A DNA stretch of 64,000 nt. It comes from Halomonas cerina. GTDB lineage: Bacteria > Pseudomonadota > Gammaproteobacteria > Pseudomonadales > Halomonadaceae. Below the pieces are notes generated by a model. That model ran no database searches. It had not been told where the DNA came from and saw only the letters and a program-made list of their open reading frames with translations. The stretch spans positions 186,001-250,000 of the forward strand of contig NZ_JACHXP010000004.1 in the NCBI RefSeq assembly GCF_014192215.1. The letters are read 5' to 3'. This document shows, in pieces, positions 8,790 to 17,514 of this stretch (position 1 is the first letter of the stretch; every line of letters begins with the position of its first letter). Made by a program: the position numbers and the translations under genes.

Positions 8790-9635
8790 TCAGGCCGGGA
8801 AGGGGGTCAGGGTGTCGCCGAGGCGCAGCGTCAGCCCCTCGCCGGCGAGCAGGATGGCGTTCTGGCCGAAGTAGCCGCCGGGCGCCGGGCGGGTGGCCAT
8901 CTCCACCAGGGTGCGCAGCGGCTCGCCGGGCACGGCGATCTCGCCGGTGGCCTGATCCACGGTGGTGATCTTGCAGCGCTGGCAGGGCTTGCGCAGGCCC
9001 AGGCGGACCGCGCCGTCGTGGGTGGCCAGACTCGTCCAGCCGTCCTCGGCGAAGGGCGCGGCACCCTCCACCACGATGTTGGGTCGGAAACGCGCCATGG
9101 GCACCGGGACCAGGCCCTTGCGCTCGAGCATCCGGTTCACCTCGGCCAGCGAGGCTTCGGCGGTCACCAAAAAAGGATAGCCATCGGCAAAGGCCGTATG
9201 GGGCGTCTCGCCGGGCTGCAGGAAGCGTGGCTCGACCCGGCGGCGATGGTCCGGTGCCAGCCGCACCAGTCGCAGGCCGCTGCCCTGATAATCCCCCAGC
9301 ACGCCGCCGAGCCACGCGGCCGCCTCGGGCCCCTCGTCCAGCGCCTCGCACAGGTCGTCCCAGACGTAGACCGGCAGGCGGGGCTGATCATCGCGGGACA
9401 GCGAGAGGCGCAGCGACGTCGCTTCGGGGTGGTCTAGCACCAGCGCGTCGGCCTCGAGACGCACCTCGATACGGGCCATGTGCGGCAGCTGGCGCTGGGT
9501 AACGAAACGGCCGATATCGTCGACCACCATCCAGTTACGGTCATGGATCAGGCCCCAAGGCCCGACCTCCGCTCGGTCCAGGGGGATACCGCGCAGCGAC
9601 TTGACCGGATAGATGTTCAGCTGGGTGATCTTCAC
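8790..9635 (-). CDS. MOSC domain protein (YcbX-like)
   Basis: This 281-residue protein has an N-terminal MOSC beta-barrel domain (KITQLNIYPVKSLRGIPLDRA, then WMVVDDIGRFVTQRQLP) and a C-terminal MOSC domain with the molybdenum-cofactor ligand Cys in LGLRKPCQRCKITTVD (about residue 219) and GYFGQNA near the end. Family members such as YcbX and mARC reduce N-hydroxylated compounds with sulfurated Moco. The start is GTG at 9635, with GGGAGGGC upstream. A decayed piece of a similar gene lies at 19430-19510. Confidence 0.87.
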   Translation of the reverse strand: MKITQLNIYPVKSLRGIPLDRAEVGPWGLIHDRNWMVVDDIGRFVTQRQLPHMARIEVRLEADALVLDHPEATSLRLSLSRDDQPRLPVYVWDDLCEALDEGPEAAAWLGGVLGDYQGSGLRLVRLAPDHRRRVEPRFLQPGETPHTAFADGYPFLVTAEASLAEVNRMLERKGLVPVPMARFRPNIVVEGAAPFAEDGWTSLATHDGAVRLGLRKPCQRCKITTVDQATGEIAVPGEPLRTLVEMATRPAPGGYFGQNAILLAGEGLTLRLGDTLTPFPA

Positions 9636-9658
9636 CGATGCCCTCCCTGGCGGCGTCT

Positions 9659-9985
9659 CTAGAGGCGACGGGTCTCGATGACATAGCCGATGATGGGATA
9701 GCCGGCTTGCCGGGCGGCCTTCTCGGCCTCCAGTTGAGCCTCGAGCTTCGAGATACTGGTGGAATGATGCTCGAAGACGGTATCCAGCTCGAGTTGCTTG
9801 GTGCGCACGGCCAGCCTGACGACATGGCCGGTCTTCATCGCCTTGGCGTCCCTGGGCGCCGGTCGCGGGGAGGCAGTGCGCCGGGCCGGCCTGCTCGCCT
9901 TCGCCTCGGTGCCCTTCTCGGGCTTGAGGAAGGCATCGATCTCCCGGCGCATATTCTGCTCGAAATCATTCAATTCCGTATCCAT
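9659..9985 (-). CDS. small hypothetical protein
   Basis: This 108-residue protein starts at the ATG at 9985, which has GGAG eight bases upstream. It opens with an acidic helix (MDTELNDFEQNMRREIDAFLKPEKG), has a low-complexity Lys/Arg/Pro/Ala linker (residues ~27-48), and a second helix, LEAQLEAEKAARQAGY, followed by a hydrophobic IIGYVIETRRL end. I do not recognise a family. It ends 23 bp before the start of the MOSC gene and is probably on the same transcript. It could be a cytoplasmic coiled-coil protein. Confidence 0.55.
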   Translation of the reverse strand: MDTELNDFEQNMRREIDAFLKPEKGTEAKASRPARRTASPRPAPRDAKAMKTGHVVRLAVRTKQLELDTVFEHHSTSISKLEAQLEAEKAARQAGYPIIGYVIETRRL

Positions 9986-10149
9986 CGGGTCTCCAAGTGC
10001 CTCTATCGTGACGGCAAGTATATCAGATTGACATCCACCCTTCCCTTCGCGCTGACGCGCCTGAGGAGGAGAATGCTTTTGAGGGTACCAGCTGAACACG
10101 GCTGGCCAATGTGCTGCTGGCGGCCTTGCAGGGTGGCAAGCCGCTGAAG

Positions 10150-10611
10150 TCAAGAGTGCACGTCTTCTGCGCCTTCGGCCAGATCTCTCCATTCGGGTAG
10201 GGTCGGCAATATGTCCCGGAAAAACTCCCGCCCCCGAGGAAAGGTGCGGCCCAACTGACTGAAGGCCTCGGGACGAATCCATTTCGCCGCGGCGACTTCA
10301 TCGACTGCCAATCGCATTTGCAACGATGCATCGGCCGGCACAGCCAGCCACCAGTAGAGATCGTAGTCCGCGCCATCCGCGCCACATTCCCACACTAGGC
10401 GTAACGGTCTAACCGTCAAGCCGACTTCCTCTTTCACCTCCCTGACCACGGTGGTGGCCTGGTCCTCATCGGCCTTGACTTTGCCAGATGGCGGGGCCCA
10501 GTAGTCCGCACCCGGAACCTGGTGACCACGCTGTATCACCAGCACCCGTCCGTCCGCCACGATGACCGCCACGACAGCCGCTCTCCTGACCTTGGCGAGT
10601 TCATTGTTCAT
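10150..10611 (-). CDS. Nudix hydrolase
   Basis: This 153-residue protein contains a complete Nudix box at residues 43-65 (G-x5-E-x7-REVKEEVGL), after VVAVIVADGRVLVIQRG and APPSGK. Nudix enzymes hydrolyse nucleoside diphosphates linked to another group, using Mg bound by the two Glu of the REVKEE motif. The ATG at 10611 has AAGGA seven bases upstream; an in-frame ATG nine codons earlier lacks a ribosome site. It lies 33 bp downstream of a SLATT-domain gene on the same strand, so the two probably form a small operon. The substrate cannot be read from sequence. Confidence 0.88.
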   Translation of the reverse strand: MNNELAKVRRAAVVAVIVADGRVLVIQRGHQVPGADYWAPPSGKVKADEDQATTVVREVKEEVGLTVRPLRLVWECGADGADYDLYWWLAVPADASLQMRLAVDEVAAAKWIRPEAFSQLGRTFPRGREFFRDILPTLPEWRDLAEGAEDVHS

Positions 10612-10644
10612 ATTATCCTTTTGGGCCCCTCTATACATGGAGCC

Positions 10645-11154
10645 TTACGCCTCCTCCCCTGTCATGTGCTGCTGGCGGTAACGCTTCTCGGCCTTCAGCT
10701 TGGCGGTGGCACTGATGGGTGGGGCATGCTGCTCCGCCTCCGTGATCCTCTGGGCCAACTCCTTCAGGTAGCCGGCCAAGTCCCGGGCAGCCGCCTCGTC
10801 GCCCTCCTTCACCAGCGGCAGATCGACATCGCGCAGCAGGCTGGCGGCTCGCCGGATATCGCTGAAGGTGGTGCTGGCGGCACGATGAGCGCCGGCCCGG
10901 TCGCCAGGACTCAGGAAGGTACTCAATGCCGAGAGGGCGGCCACCAGCATGGCGACGCCCGCGGTGAGCGGGGCCGGCAGTTCCGAGAACGCCGAAACGC
11001 CCGCCACGGCGGCGAGAATGGTCGACGGTATACCCAGCATCAGGTGCACCTTGCCCCAGCGCCAGCCCGCCAGGAAATGCGCATCGGCCGCGATCATCGC
11101 CTCCTTCTCGATGTCCGTCGCCTCACGCCTGACAGCCTCCAGGATATGCTGCAT
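10645..11154 (-). CDS. SLATT domain two-helix membrane protein
   Basis: This 169-residue protein has a charged N-terminal helix (ILEAVRREATDIEKEAMIAADAHF), two membrane helices (VHLMLGIPSTILAAVAGVSAF, residues ~40-60, and LTAGVAMLVAALSALSTFL, ~68-88), then a long charged region with DRAGAHRAASTTFSDIRRAAS. This order fits the SLATT fold (SMODS- and SLOG-associating 2TM effector), known as a pore-forming effector in nucleotide-signal conflict systems. GGGAGGAGA precedes the ATG at 11154. No SMODS nucleotidyltransferase is beside it; the partner is a Nudix gene. It may be a standalone SLATT with a stress or housekeeping role. Confidence 0.7.
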   Translation of the reverse strand: MQHILEAVRREATDIEKEAMIAADAHFLAGWRWGKVHLMLGIPSTILAAVAGVSAFSELPAPLTAGVAMLVAALSALSTFLSPGDRAGAHRAASTTFSDIRRAASLLRDVDLPLVKEGDEAAARDLAGYLKELAQRITEAEQHAPPISATAKLKAEKRYRQQHMTGEEA

Positions 11155-11222
11155 CCTGTCTCCTCCCATGGTCGAAAGGCTAGCCTGTCGCGACCTTTCG
11201 GTGCTCTCTGGGCCGACGGCTC

Positions 11223-11615
11223 CTAGGGCTTGGCCATCAGGTCCGCTCGCCAGGCCCGCCAGAAGGTGATGCCTTGCAGCACGGCCAGCAGCGCCTCGTA
11301 CAGCGCCGGCAGCCACAAGAGCCCCGCGGCGAACAGGAAGAACAGCGCGAACACCCCCCGGAACAGGATCGACAGCAGCGCCACCAGGCGGTTATGCAAC
11401 GGGGCCAGGGCAGCCGGCAGGTAGAGCAGGCCAACCACCAGCATGGCCAGGCCGGTGTAGCGGACCCAGGTCAGGGGGTAGGGCACCCCGGCACCGAGGA
11501 TCCCGAGCAGGCTCGCGGGCCACCACCACAGCCACAGGCCGAACAGCACATTGAGGGCGATGCCCACCTGCATCACTCGCCGAAAGCTCCGGAAGGTGTC
11601 GTGTGAGGTCGGCAT
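11223..11615 (-). CDS. four-helix membrane protein of the alpha-dioxygenase cluster
   Basis: This 130-residue protein has four hydrophobic segments (near residues 15-40, 47-68, 78-95 and 100-118) and almost no extramembrane part. It is paralogous to the 123-residue protein at 17515: both share an N-terminal R-x-M-x-L/V-G-A/V-x-x-N-L region, LYLPAALxP and a closing helix with L-x-G. It is the last gene of the minus-strand operon that begins with the alpha-dioxygenase, immediately after the dihaem cytochrome. A role as a cytochrome partner or quinone-facing anchor is inference. GGGAG supports the ATG. Confidence 0.65.
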   Translation of the reverse strand: MPTSHDTFRSFRRVMQVGIALNVLFGLWLWWWPASLLGILGAGVPYPLTWVRYTGLAMLVVGLLYLPAALAPLHNRLVALLSILFRGVFALFFLFAAGLLWLPALYEALLAVLQGITFWRAWRADLMAKP

Positions 11616-11658
11616 GTTGGTACTCCCTGGCCAGAGGCGTCAGCGCGAAACGTTAGCG

Positions 11659-13212
11659 TCAGAAGGTCAATAGATAGTCGAGCAGCACCGCCCGCTCTTC
11701 CGCTGTCAACCCGGTGCCGTAAACGTGGCCCTGGTTGCCGTTACCGGGCAGGCGGGTGTCGAAGCAGAAGCCCTTCTCGAGGGGCTCCCCGGGCGTGCAG
11801 GCGGGGGCCACGAAGCCACCCTTCGTGCCGTCCAGCACGTCCAGGCCGCGCACGAAGGCCACCGGGCGCTCCGCCGGCGGCAGCAGCAGATCATGCAGGG
11901 TCGGCACCGAGCCGTTATGCAGGTAAGGGGCCCGCAGCCACAGCCCGTCGAGCGGCTGGTTGGCGTAGCCGTCGGTCTTGCGGAAGTGGCGGAAGCGGTA
12001 GCGCTCGTCATCGGCGAACAGGGTGAGCTGGTCGCGGCGCAGCGTCTCGGTGTAGCTGTCAAGGCGTGCCGGATCGGCGTTGAGCACGTCGTTGGACAGC
12101 ACCGTGCCCAGCCGCTCGCCCTCGAAGACGAAGCGCTCGCCCTCCTGGTAACCGTGACAGTCGGCGCAGTGGCGCATATAAAGTGCCTTGCCGGCCGTCA
12201 CGCGCGCGGGATCGGGCTGGTAGGGACTCGCCGGCGGCGCGAGGTCGAGCAGCCAGTCGGCCACCCGCTCGATGGCCACATGGTCGACGCTCTCCTCGGT
12301 GACGCCGGCGCCCAGGGCGGCGCTCAGGTTGCGCTCCTGCAGCGAGGCGTTGTTGCCATCCCAGTGCAGGTCCATGCCCTGGCGGGGACGCTGCAGAAAG
12401 ATCGACGGGAAGTCCGCGGTGCCGATGCGTTCCGCCTTTGTCAGGTCATCGACGGCCATGTCGAACTGGATCAGCTTGTAGGGGTTGAAGGTGTCCACCC
12501 GCCCCGGGCCCCAGGACGGCTGCACGGCCAGCAGCGGGCCGAGCATCGCCCGGGTCTCCAGCAATCCCTCGCGCACGCGCGGCAGCACCACATGTCGCCA
12601 GATCAGACGCTCGATCCAACCGAGTTCTTGTCCCTGAGATTCCATTGCCTGGAAGACAGGCTCCGGCGCCAGCCGCGGATCATCGGCGATGTCCATCAAG
12701 AAAGTGATGAAACCGTAGAGGTCGAGATGGTTGGCGGGCATGCCCGAGATCAGTCGCGGCTGCGCCTCAGGGGAGTGGCGCACCGTCCCGGTGTGGCACA
12801 CCGCGCAGTTGAGCCAGCCAAGCTCCACCCCACGCACCTCGCGAGTGCCCACGCCGATGGGCAGGTCGCCCGCCGCGAGACTGTCGCCCGGCGCATAGAG
12901 AAAGCCGAAGACCGCATAGCCCTCCTCGCCCAGCGTCTCGGGGAAGAGTTCGGGCAATACCCGCCATAGGCGCACCGGCAGGCCGCTTGCCGGCTCGCTG
13001 CCGATGGAGCCGTGCCAGAAGTGGGTTTCCGGGTCGGCGTAGTGGCGCACCGACTCGCCGCTGTAGCGCCACAAAGTGGGCAGACCGATCGCCAGGACCA
13101 GCACGCCGGCCAGTACCACAGCCAGCGCCAGCAGGGTCAAGGGAAGCCGCCGCCGACGTCGACGGCGTAACGCCTGCTGCACGGCGGTGACGGGGGGCTC
13201 CTGATGTCTCAT
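11659..13212 (-). CDS. membrane-anchored dihaem c-type cytochrome (MauG/peroxidase-like)
   Basis: This 517-residue protein begins with an Arg-rich cytoplasmic tip and a single membrane helix (residues ~23-45), so the rest is periplasmic. Two haem c sites are visible: CAVCH at 136-140 and CADCH at 349-353. The C-terminal block KTDGYANQPLDGLWLRAPYLHNGSVPTLHDLL resembles the distal part of dihaem cytochrome peroxidases, MauG and rubber oxygenase RoxA. It lies 7 bp downstream of the OYE-type gene. A paralogue sits at 17921. It could accept or donate electrons in oxidation of lipid-derived substrates, but the reaction is unknown. Confidence 0.8.
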   Translation of the reverse strand: MRHQEPPVTAVQQALRRRRRRRLPLTLLALAVVLAGVLVLAIGLPTLWRYSGESVRHYADPETHFWHGSIGSEPASGLPVRLWRVLPELFPETLGEEGYAVFGFLYAPGDSLAAGDLPIGVGTREVRGVELGWLNCAVCHTGTVRHSPEAQPRLISGMPANHLDLYGFITFLMDIADDPRLAPEPVFQAMESQGQELGWIERLIWRHVVLPRVREGLLETRAMLGPLLAVQPSWGPGRVDTFNPYKLIQFDMAVDDLTKAERIGTADFPSIFLQRPRQGMDLHWDGNNASLQERNLSAALGAGVTEESVDHVAIERVADWLLDLAPPASPYQPDPARVTAGKALYMRHCADCHGYQEGERFVFEGERLGTVLSNDVLNADPARLDSYTETLRRDQLTLFADDERYRFRHFRKTDGYANQPLDGLWLRAPYLHNGSVPTLHDLLLPPAERPVAFVRGLDVLDGTKGGFVAPACTPGEPLEKGFCFDTRLPGNGNQGHVYGTGLTAEERAVLLDYLLTF

Positions 13213-13219
13213 GGCAGCC

Positions 13220-14575
13220 TCAGGGCGTGTGCGAGGGTGGCACCGGCGGCAGCTGCAGCTCGGGCCGAGTGTCGTAGATGGCCATCAGGGTCTCGATCAT
13301 GCGCGCATGATCGCCGTCGAAGCGGTCGAGCTCATAGCAGCCCAGGGGGTTCTTGGGTGCATTGAGCAGGCACTTGTTGCAGAAAGTGCAGGGGTTCTCC
13401 GGCGCGTCGAGGCCTGCCTGCCACCGGCGAGGCAGGTCGGGGTTGGCGATCAGCGCCCGGGCACTGGAGACCGCGTCGCAGGCGCCGGATTCGATGGCCT
13501 CGCGTACTCGGGAGGCGCGCTGGTAACCACCGGTGCTGATCACCGGGATGCCTACCGCCGCGCGGATGGCCCGTGCCTCGTCTAGGCCGATGCCCTCCAC
13601 CTCCCGGCCCCGCCGATGGCGGAACCACAACCAGCGAAAGATCCCGCGTAGCGCCGGGTAACGGAACAGCAGGTAGTTGCGGAAGGTGTCGACGCCGGCG
13701 GAGAGCATGGTGTCGTAGGTAGTGGTGATGGTCTCGAAGGGGAAATCCCCCGGCGGGTTCAGGGGATGGGGAAAGAGGCTACCCAGCGAGACATGCAGGG
13801 CGTCGGCCCCCGCGGTCTCTACCCACTGGCACACCTTGACGGTCTCCGCCAGGGTATTGCCCTTGCCCTCCCAGGGCAGCACATCGTTGTGATCGACGGC
13901 GCTGAGCTTGACCTGCAGATGGAAATCGGATCCCACCCGGTCACGGATCGCCTCGATCACCTCCAGCAGGAAGCGCGCCCGGTTCATCAGTGAGCCGCCA
14001 TAGCGGTCGCGCCGGTCGTTGATGGCCGAGCTCAAAAACTGAGTGAACAGGTAGCCGTTGGCGGCGTGAAGCTCCACGCCATCGAGTCCCGCCTCCCGAG
14101 CGCGCCAGGCGCCGCGGGCGAAGGCCTCGACGGTGCGTTCGATCTCATGCCCGGTCATCGCCCGGCACAAAAAGCCGTGGAGCGACTCCTTGTGGTCGGT
14201 CGAACTCAGCGCTCGGCGGTGCTGGTTGTGCACCCCGGGCAGGTCCATCTGCCGGCCGGAGTGGCTGAGCTGCAGGATGTACCGGCAGTCGAAGCGGTGC
14301 ACCGCCTCGCCGAGGCGCTGCCAGAGGGGGATGAAGTCGTCGCGGTGGATGGTGGCATAGCCGGCGACGATGCGCCCCTCCATCTGTACCGGCACGAAGG
14401 AGGAGAGGATGGCCCCCACCCCGCCGCGGGCAAAGCGGCACTCCCAGTTGATGCGGGTCTGGGTCAGGCTGCCGTCCTCGTTGTCGAAGCGCCCGGAGAC
14501 GTTCGAGCGCAGCAGGCGGTTCTTGATCGTGATATTGCGCCATGTCAGCGGCGTGAAGATCACATCGTCGCTCAT
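13220..14575 (-). CDS. old yellow enzyme-type NADH:flavin oxidoreductase
   Basis: This 451-residue TIM-barrel flavoenzyme starts FTPLTWRNITIKNRLLRSN and contains the family signatures QLSHSGRQ (~102), the substrate/flavin motif GLDGVELHAANGYLFTQFLS (~165), NDRRDRYGGS and the phosphate-binding VISTGGY (~350). A C-terminal Cys cluster (CTFCNKC, then GCYELDRF) resembles the iron-sulfur loop of 2,4-dienoyl-CoA reductase relatives but the flavodoxin-like extra domains are missing. Such enzymes reduce activated C=C bonds, e.g. enals. The start overlaps the stop of the upstream P450-like gene by four bases (ATGA), so translation is coupled. An enal reductase acting on oxylipin aldehydes would fit the cluster. 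Confidence 0.88.
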   Translation of the reverse strand: MSDDVIFTPLTWRNITIKNRLLRSNVSGRFDNEDGSLTQTRINWECRFARGGVGAILSSFVPVQMEGRIVAGYATIHRDDFIPLWQRLGEAVHRFDCRYILQLSHSGRQMDLPGVHNQHRRALSSTDHKESLHGFLCRAMTGHEIERTVEAFARGAWRAREAGLDGVELHAANGYLFTQFLSSAINDRRDRYGGSLMNRARFLLEVIEAIRDRVGSDFHLQVKLSAVDHNDVLPWEGKGNTLAETVKVCQWVETAGADALHVSLGSLFPHPLNPPGDFPFETITTTYDTMLSAGVDTFRNYLLFRYPALRGIFRWLWFRHRRGREVEGIGLDEARAIRAAVGIPVISTGGYQRASRVREAIESGACDAVSSARALIANPDLPRRWQAGLDAPENPCTFCNKCLLNAPKNPLGCYELDRFDGDHARMIETLMAIYDTRPELQLPPVPPSHTP

Positions 14576-15480
14576 GTGCCTCGCCCTCCACGCCGTGTCG
14601 CCATGGCCTGCTCCCAGATCGCCGCCAGCAGTGCCAGGATGAAGCGCTGGGCCGGGCAGTGTGCCCAGCTATCGGCCATGAAGGCCAGGTCCCGATCGCC
14701 GCTCGCCCGAGCGGCGCCCGCCAGGCGCAGTACCACCAGGTCGCCGGGTGTCAGCCGGCGCGGCGAGCAGGGCGTCGACAACGGCGCCTGCACCTGACGC
14801 AGCAGCGTTTCCGGTGGACTGAGACAGCGGCCAAGCACCGCCGAGATCGGCAGGCTGTGCGCCTGGGGCGTGGCGGCCAGCGCGCGCATCGCGGTCAGCG
14901 ACGCCACCAGGTTATGCACGGCGATGCCGGTGGCGTGCAGGGCCAGCGGATCGCCTTGGGCGCGCGCATACAGCAATCGCCGGGCCCGGCGCAGGCGTCC
15001 ACTGAGCAGTTGGCCCAGCGCGCGCAGGGCGTTCACTCGCGGATAGGCGTCGAGCCGCCGGGCGGCCGCATAACTCGCTGCGTCGGCACGGTAGTCGTCC
15101 ACGAACAGTCGTCCCAGCAGCCCCTGGGCGGCGGGCCCCAGCGTCTCGGCCTCGGCCCGGCCCGCCACCACCGCCGCCAAGGGTTCGAAGGCGGTATCCT
15201 GGCGCCAGGCTGCCGCCTGGGCTTGCTCATCGAGCCGTCGGCCCAACGTGGCGTGGCGGGCTTCGCGGCCTTCGGCCGCTCGGGCCAGCAGGGCGGGCAG
15301 CGCCTGGCCGTCGAACAGGAAGGCCTGACGCAGGCGAGCCAGGCGCAGGCGATTGATCAGCCTGCCGCCGGGTGCCAGGTGGCGGTCGAGGCGCGGCTCA
15401 GCATCCAGCCGGCGGATCTCCCGAGCATCGCTCACCTCCAGCAGGTTGACGAGACCGGGAATGCTCAGGCGCCTGGCCAT
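14572..15480 (-). CDS. divergent, short cytochrome P450-like protein
   Basis: This 302-residue protein has no clear full-length family match that I can recall, but its C-terminal third reads like a P450: SPPETLLRQV (~221-230, K-helix-like), LTPGDLVVLRLAGAARASGDRDLAFM (~243-268, like the PxGxxV and ANRDP segments) and SWAHCPAQRFILALL (271-285), where HxCPAQ is a usual haem-thiolate form with Cys275. It is much shorter than normal P450s (about 400 residues), and the I-helix AGxxT motif is not evident; LHATGIAVHNLVAS may replace it. It sits between the alpha-dioxygenase and the OYE gene, with a 22-bp gap and a 4-bp overlap. It could be a hydroperoxide-handling haem protein, or a degenerate one. 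Confidence 0.55.
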   Translation of the reverse strand: MARRLSIPGLVNLLEVSDAREIRRLDAEPRLDRHLAPGGRLINRLRLARLRQAFLFDGQALPALLARAAEGREARHATLGRRLDEQAQAAAWRQDTAFEPLAAVVAGRAEAETLGPAAQGLLGRLFVDDYRADAASYAAARRLDAYPRVNALRALGQLLSGRLRRARRLLYARAQGDPLALHATGIAVHNLVASLTAMRALAATPQAHSLPISAVLGRCLSPPETLLRQVQAPLSTPCSPRRLTPGDLVVLRLAGAARASGDRDLAFMADSWAHCPAQRFILALLAAIWEQAMATRRGGRGT

Positions 15481-15502
15481 GGTTCCCCCCTATCCATGCG
15501 GG

Positions 15503-17311
15503 CTAGCCGCGTGACCACGGAAAGAAGACGTTGCGTACCCCGGCCATCCGCGGCGTCAGTGCCGGGAAGTGGCGCGTGATCACCGTACGCAGGCTGTTGT
15601 TGTCGATCCACTCCATGCCCGCCCGGGTATAGACCTCGGGGGTGTAGTCGTCGGTGAAGAAGCGGTCGCTCTTGAGACGCCGGGAGGCCATCAGGATGAA
15701 GATCCGGAAGGCGGTATCACTGAAAGCGAAGCCGGGCGGTGGCGTCTCGGCGAGGCAGCCGGTCAGCAGGTCGACCTGCTCTACGTCACCGTAGACCGCC
15801 TCCAGCTCGCGCTGCCATTCGGGGTTGTCGGTGAGCTCGGCGAAGCTCGCCGGCGCCGGCATGTCGATCAGCCGGCGAAAGCGGCAGTAGCGCGGCACCC
15901 CACGCTCGCGATCGCGCAGCACATCGATGGTCGCCAGGTCGATGGTTCGGCCATGAGGGGCCTGTTTGGCATGCTGCTGCAGGTGGCGCGGGAAATTGTG
16001 CAGCACCAGCGCCCCGGGGTGGCTGGTGGCCAGCGAATAAAGCGCATCGGCCAGCGATACCTCCTCATACAGGGTCTGGACCTGTGCGCCGGCCACGTCG
16101 GTCAGCCCACATTCCTTGAGTGGGCCGTCATCCGCCGAGCGCCGAAAGCTGAAGTCGTCGGGGACCAGCGGGTGCATGCGGTAGACGGCGGTAAACTCCT
16201 CGGTGATGGCGTAGGGCGCGGCGTGGTGGTCCGCCGGCGAGCCGACGATGCCGCTGAGCAGTTCACTGTCGCTGACTCGGCCGCGGCTGCGGTAGAAGTG
16301 CTCGTCGAGCACCCCCCACCAGTTGGCGCGCATGCCGAAGCGTAGCTCCGGGGTATCGAGCAGCGCCGGTGTCCACTCCACGGTGTGGATCTTGGCGATC
16401 AGGGCGGCGTTGATCAGGCGGGCCTTCTGGAACAGCCATTCGCCGTCCCGGTCCGGGTACTCGATGCGTAGCCGGTCGACGATGGCATTGTGCTCGCGCA
16501 CGAACAGGGTATGCATCAGCGACAGCCCCACCCACCAGTTGCCGTTGACGCCTGCCAGTTCGATGCTGTGCTCGTCCAGGGGCAGATGACCGTCGGGCCT
16601 GAGGTAGAGCTTGCCGTCGGGCAGCAGCTCGCCGCTTTCGGGGTCGCAGCGCACTAGGCGCTGGCGCTTGCGGCTGCTGCCGTAGAGCTGGGAGCCGTCC
16701 CACCACTGGGTCTCGGTGTTGAGGAAGGTCGCCGGGAAACCCTCGTCGGCGGCGCCGCGGGTCGAATCCCCACGGGAGCGCAGCACGGTCATACGCTCCC
16801 AAGGCCAGTCGTCATCCTTATCGAGGGGAATCTCGTGGGGGGTCGCCTCGGTGTCGTTGCCGCCGTGGCTGAACCAGTCATGGACCATGAACTGCAGCCA
16901 GGCGGGCACCAGGACGTTGAGGGTGGTCGCCGGGGTGAAGCTCTCGCGGGTCATCAGCCGCCGGCTCACCACCCGCGGGCTCGGCGTCATCAGCGCCTCG
17001 CCGGTCTCGCCGAAGGTCTCGGCGATCGGTACGTTGCGGCCGAAGCGGGTATGGGCCTTGCCCATCGACGGCGACGCTAGGTCGTTGTAGCTGCCGTCCG
17101 CGGTGCGGCAGCCGCGGACATCGAAATCATCCTTGTCGGGGGCCGACGGGCGCTCACGCTCAGTGTCGTGGAGGTTGTGCCAGCGCAGGTTGCCGCGCAG
17201 GGCGACCAGGTTCAGCACGGCGATGAGGAAGGGAAACTGGTGCCACTGGCGGCGCCGGTTGATGCGTCGAAAGAGTCGACCGAGCAGGCCGCTGCCGCGT
17301 TGACCGAACAT
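15503..17311 (-). CDS. fatty-acid alpha-dioxygenase (haem peroxidase superfamily)
   Basis: This 602-residue protein resembles plant alpha-DOX/PIOX rather than ordinary animal-type peroxidases. Visible motifs: LRWHNLHDTE and GSYNDLASPSMGKAHTRFGRN near residues 42-92; distal His144 in FMVHDWFSHG; NTETQWWDGSQLYG near 198-211; and TEEFTAVYRMHPLVPD with catalytic Tyr377 three residues before proximal His380. Such enzymes add O2 to the alpha carbon of fatty acids, giving 2-hydroperoxides that decay to aldehydes. The ATG at 17311 follows GGGAGGAG; an earlier in-frame ATG has no ribosome site. It heads a minus-strand operon with the P450-like, OYE, cytochrome and membrane genes. Confidence 0.88.
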   Translation of the reverse strand: MFGQRGSGLLGRLFRRINRRRQWHQFPFLIAVLNLVALRGNLRWHNLHDTERERPSAPDKDDFDVRGCRTADGSYNDLASPSMGKAHTRFGRNVPIAETFGETGEALMTPSPRVVSRRLMTRESFTPATTLNVLVPAWLQFMVHDWFSHGGNDTEATPHEIPLDKDDDWPWERMTVLRSRGDSTRGAADEGFPATFLNTETQWWDGSQLYGSSRKRQRLVRCDPESGELLPDGKLYLRPDGHLPLDEHSIELAGVNGNWWVGLSLMHTLFVREHNAIVDRLRIEYPDRDGEWLFQKARLINAALIAKIHTVEWTPALLDTPELRFGMRANWWGVLDEHFYRSRGRVSDSELLSGIVGSPADHHAAPYAITEEFTAVYRMHPLVPDDFSFRRSADDGPLKECGLTDVAGAQVQTLYEEVSLADALYSLATSHPGALVLHNFPRHLQQHAKQAPHGRTIDLATIDVLRDRERGVPRYCRFRRLIDMPAPASFAELTDNPEWQRELEAVYGDVEQVDLLTGCLAETPPPGFAFSDTAFRIFILMASRRLKSDRFFTDDYTPEVYTRAGMEWIDNNSLRTVITRHFPALTPRMAGVRNVFFPWSRG

Positions 17312-17514
17312 GGGACTCCTCCCTGGATAGTGCCGTCGATGCCAACGGGCGGGACGGGGACTCGGCGACCCTGCCAACCCTGGGCCACCTGAAGCCGAGA
17401 GACTTCACCCTTGAAGGATGAACGTGACCATGCTGCAAGTGACAACTAACCTTTAGCACAGCGTTTCACCCCCCTCAATGTCGCGCCCCGGTTTCCGGGG
17501 CCCAAGGAGGACGC
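17312..17514. promoter_or_regulatory. divergent intergenic region of the alpha-dioxygenase cluster
   Basis: These 203 bp separate the alpha-dioxygenase gene (minus) from the second membrane-protein/cytochrome pair (plus), so promoters for both arms must lie here. The stretch near 17380-17460 is lower in GC than the genes around it. I see no convincing inverted repeat or sigma-70 pair, so the call rests on gene orientation alone. Confidence 0.45.

Noticed and set aside
10020..10149. Possible gene fragment between the small hypothetical gene and the Nudix gene
   Set aside because: One frame reads VLLAALQGGKPLKS, but it is too short and I cannot match it to a family.
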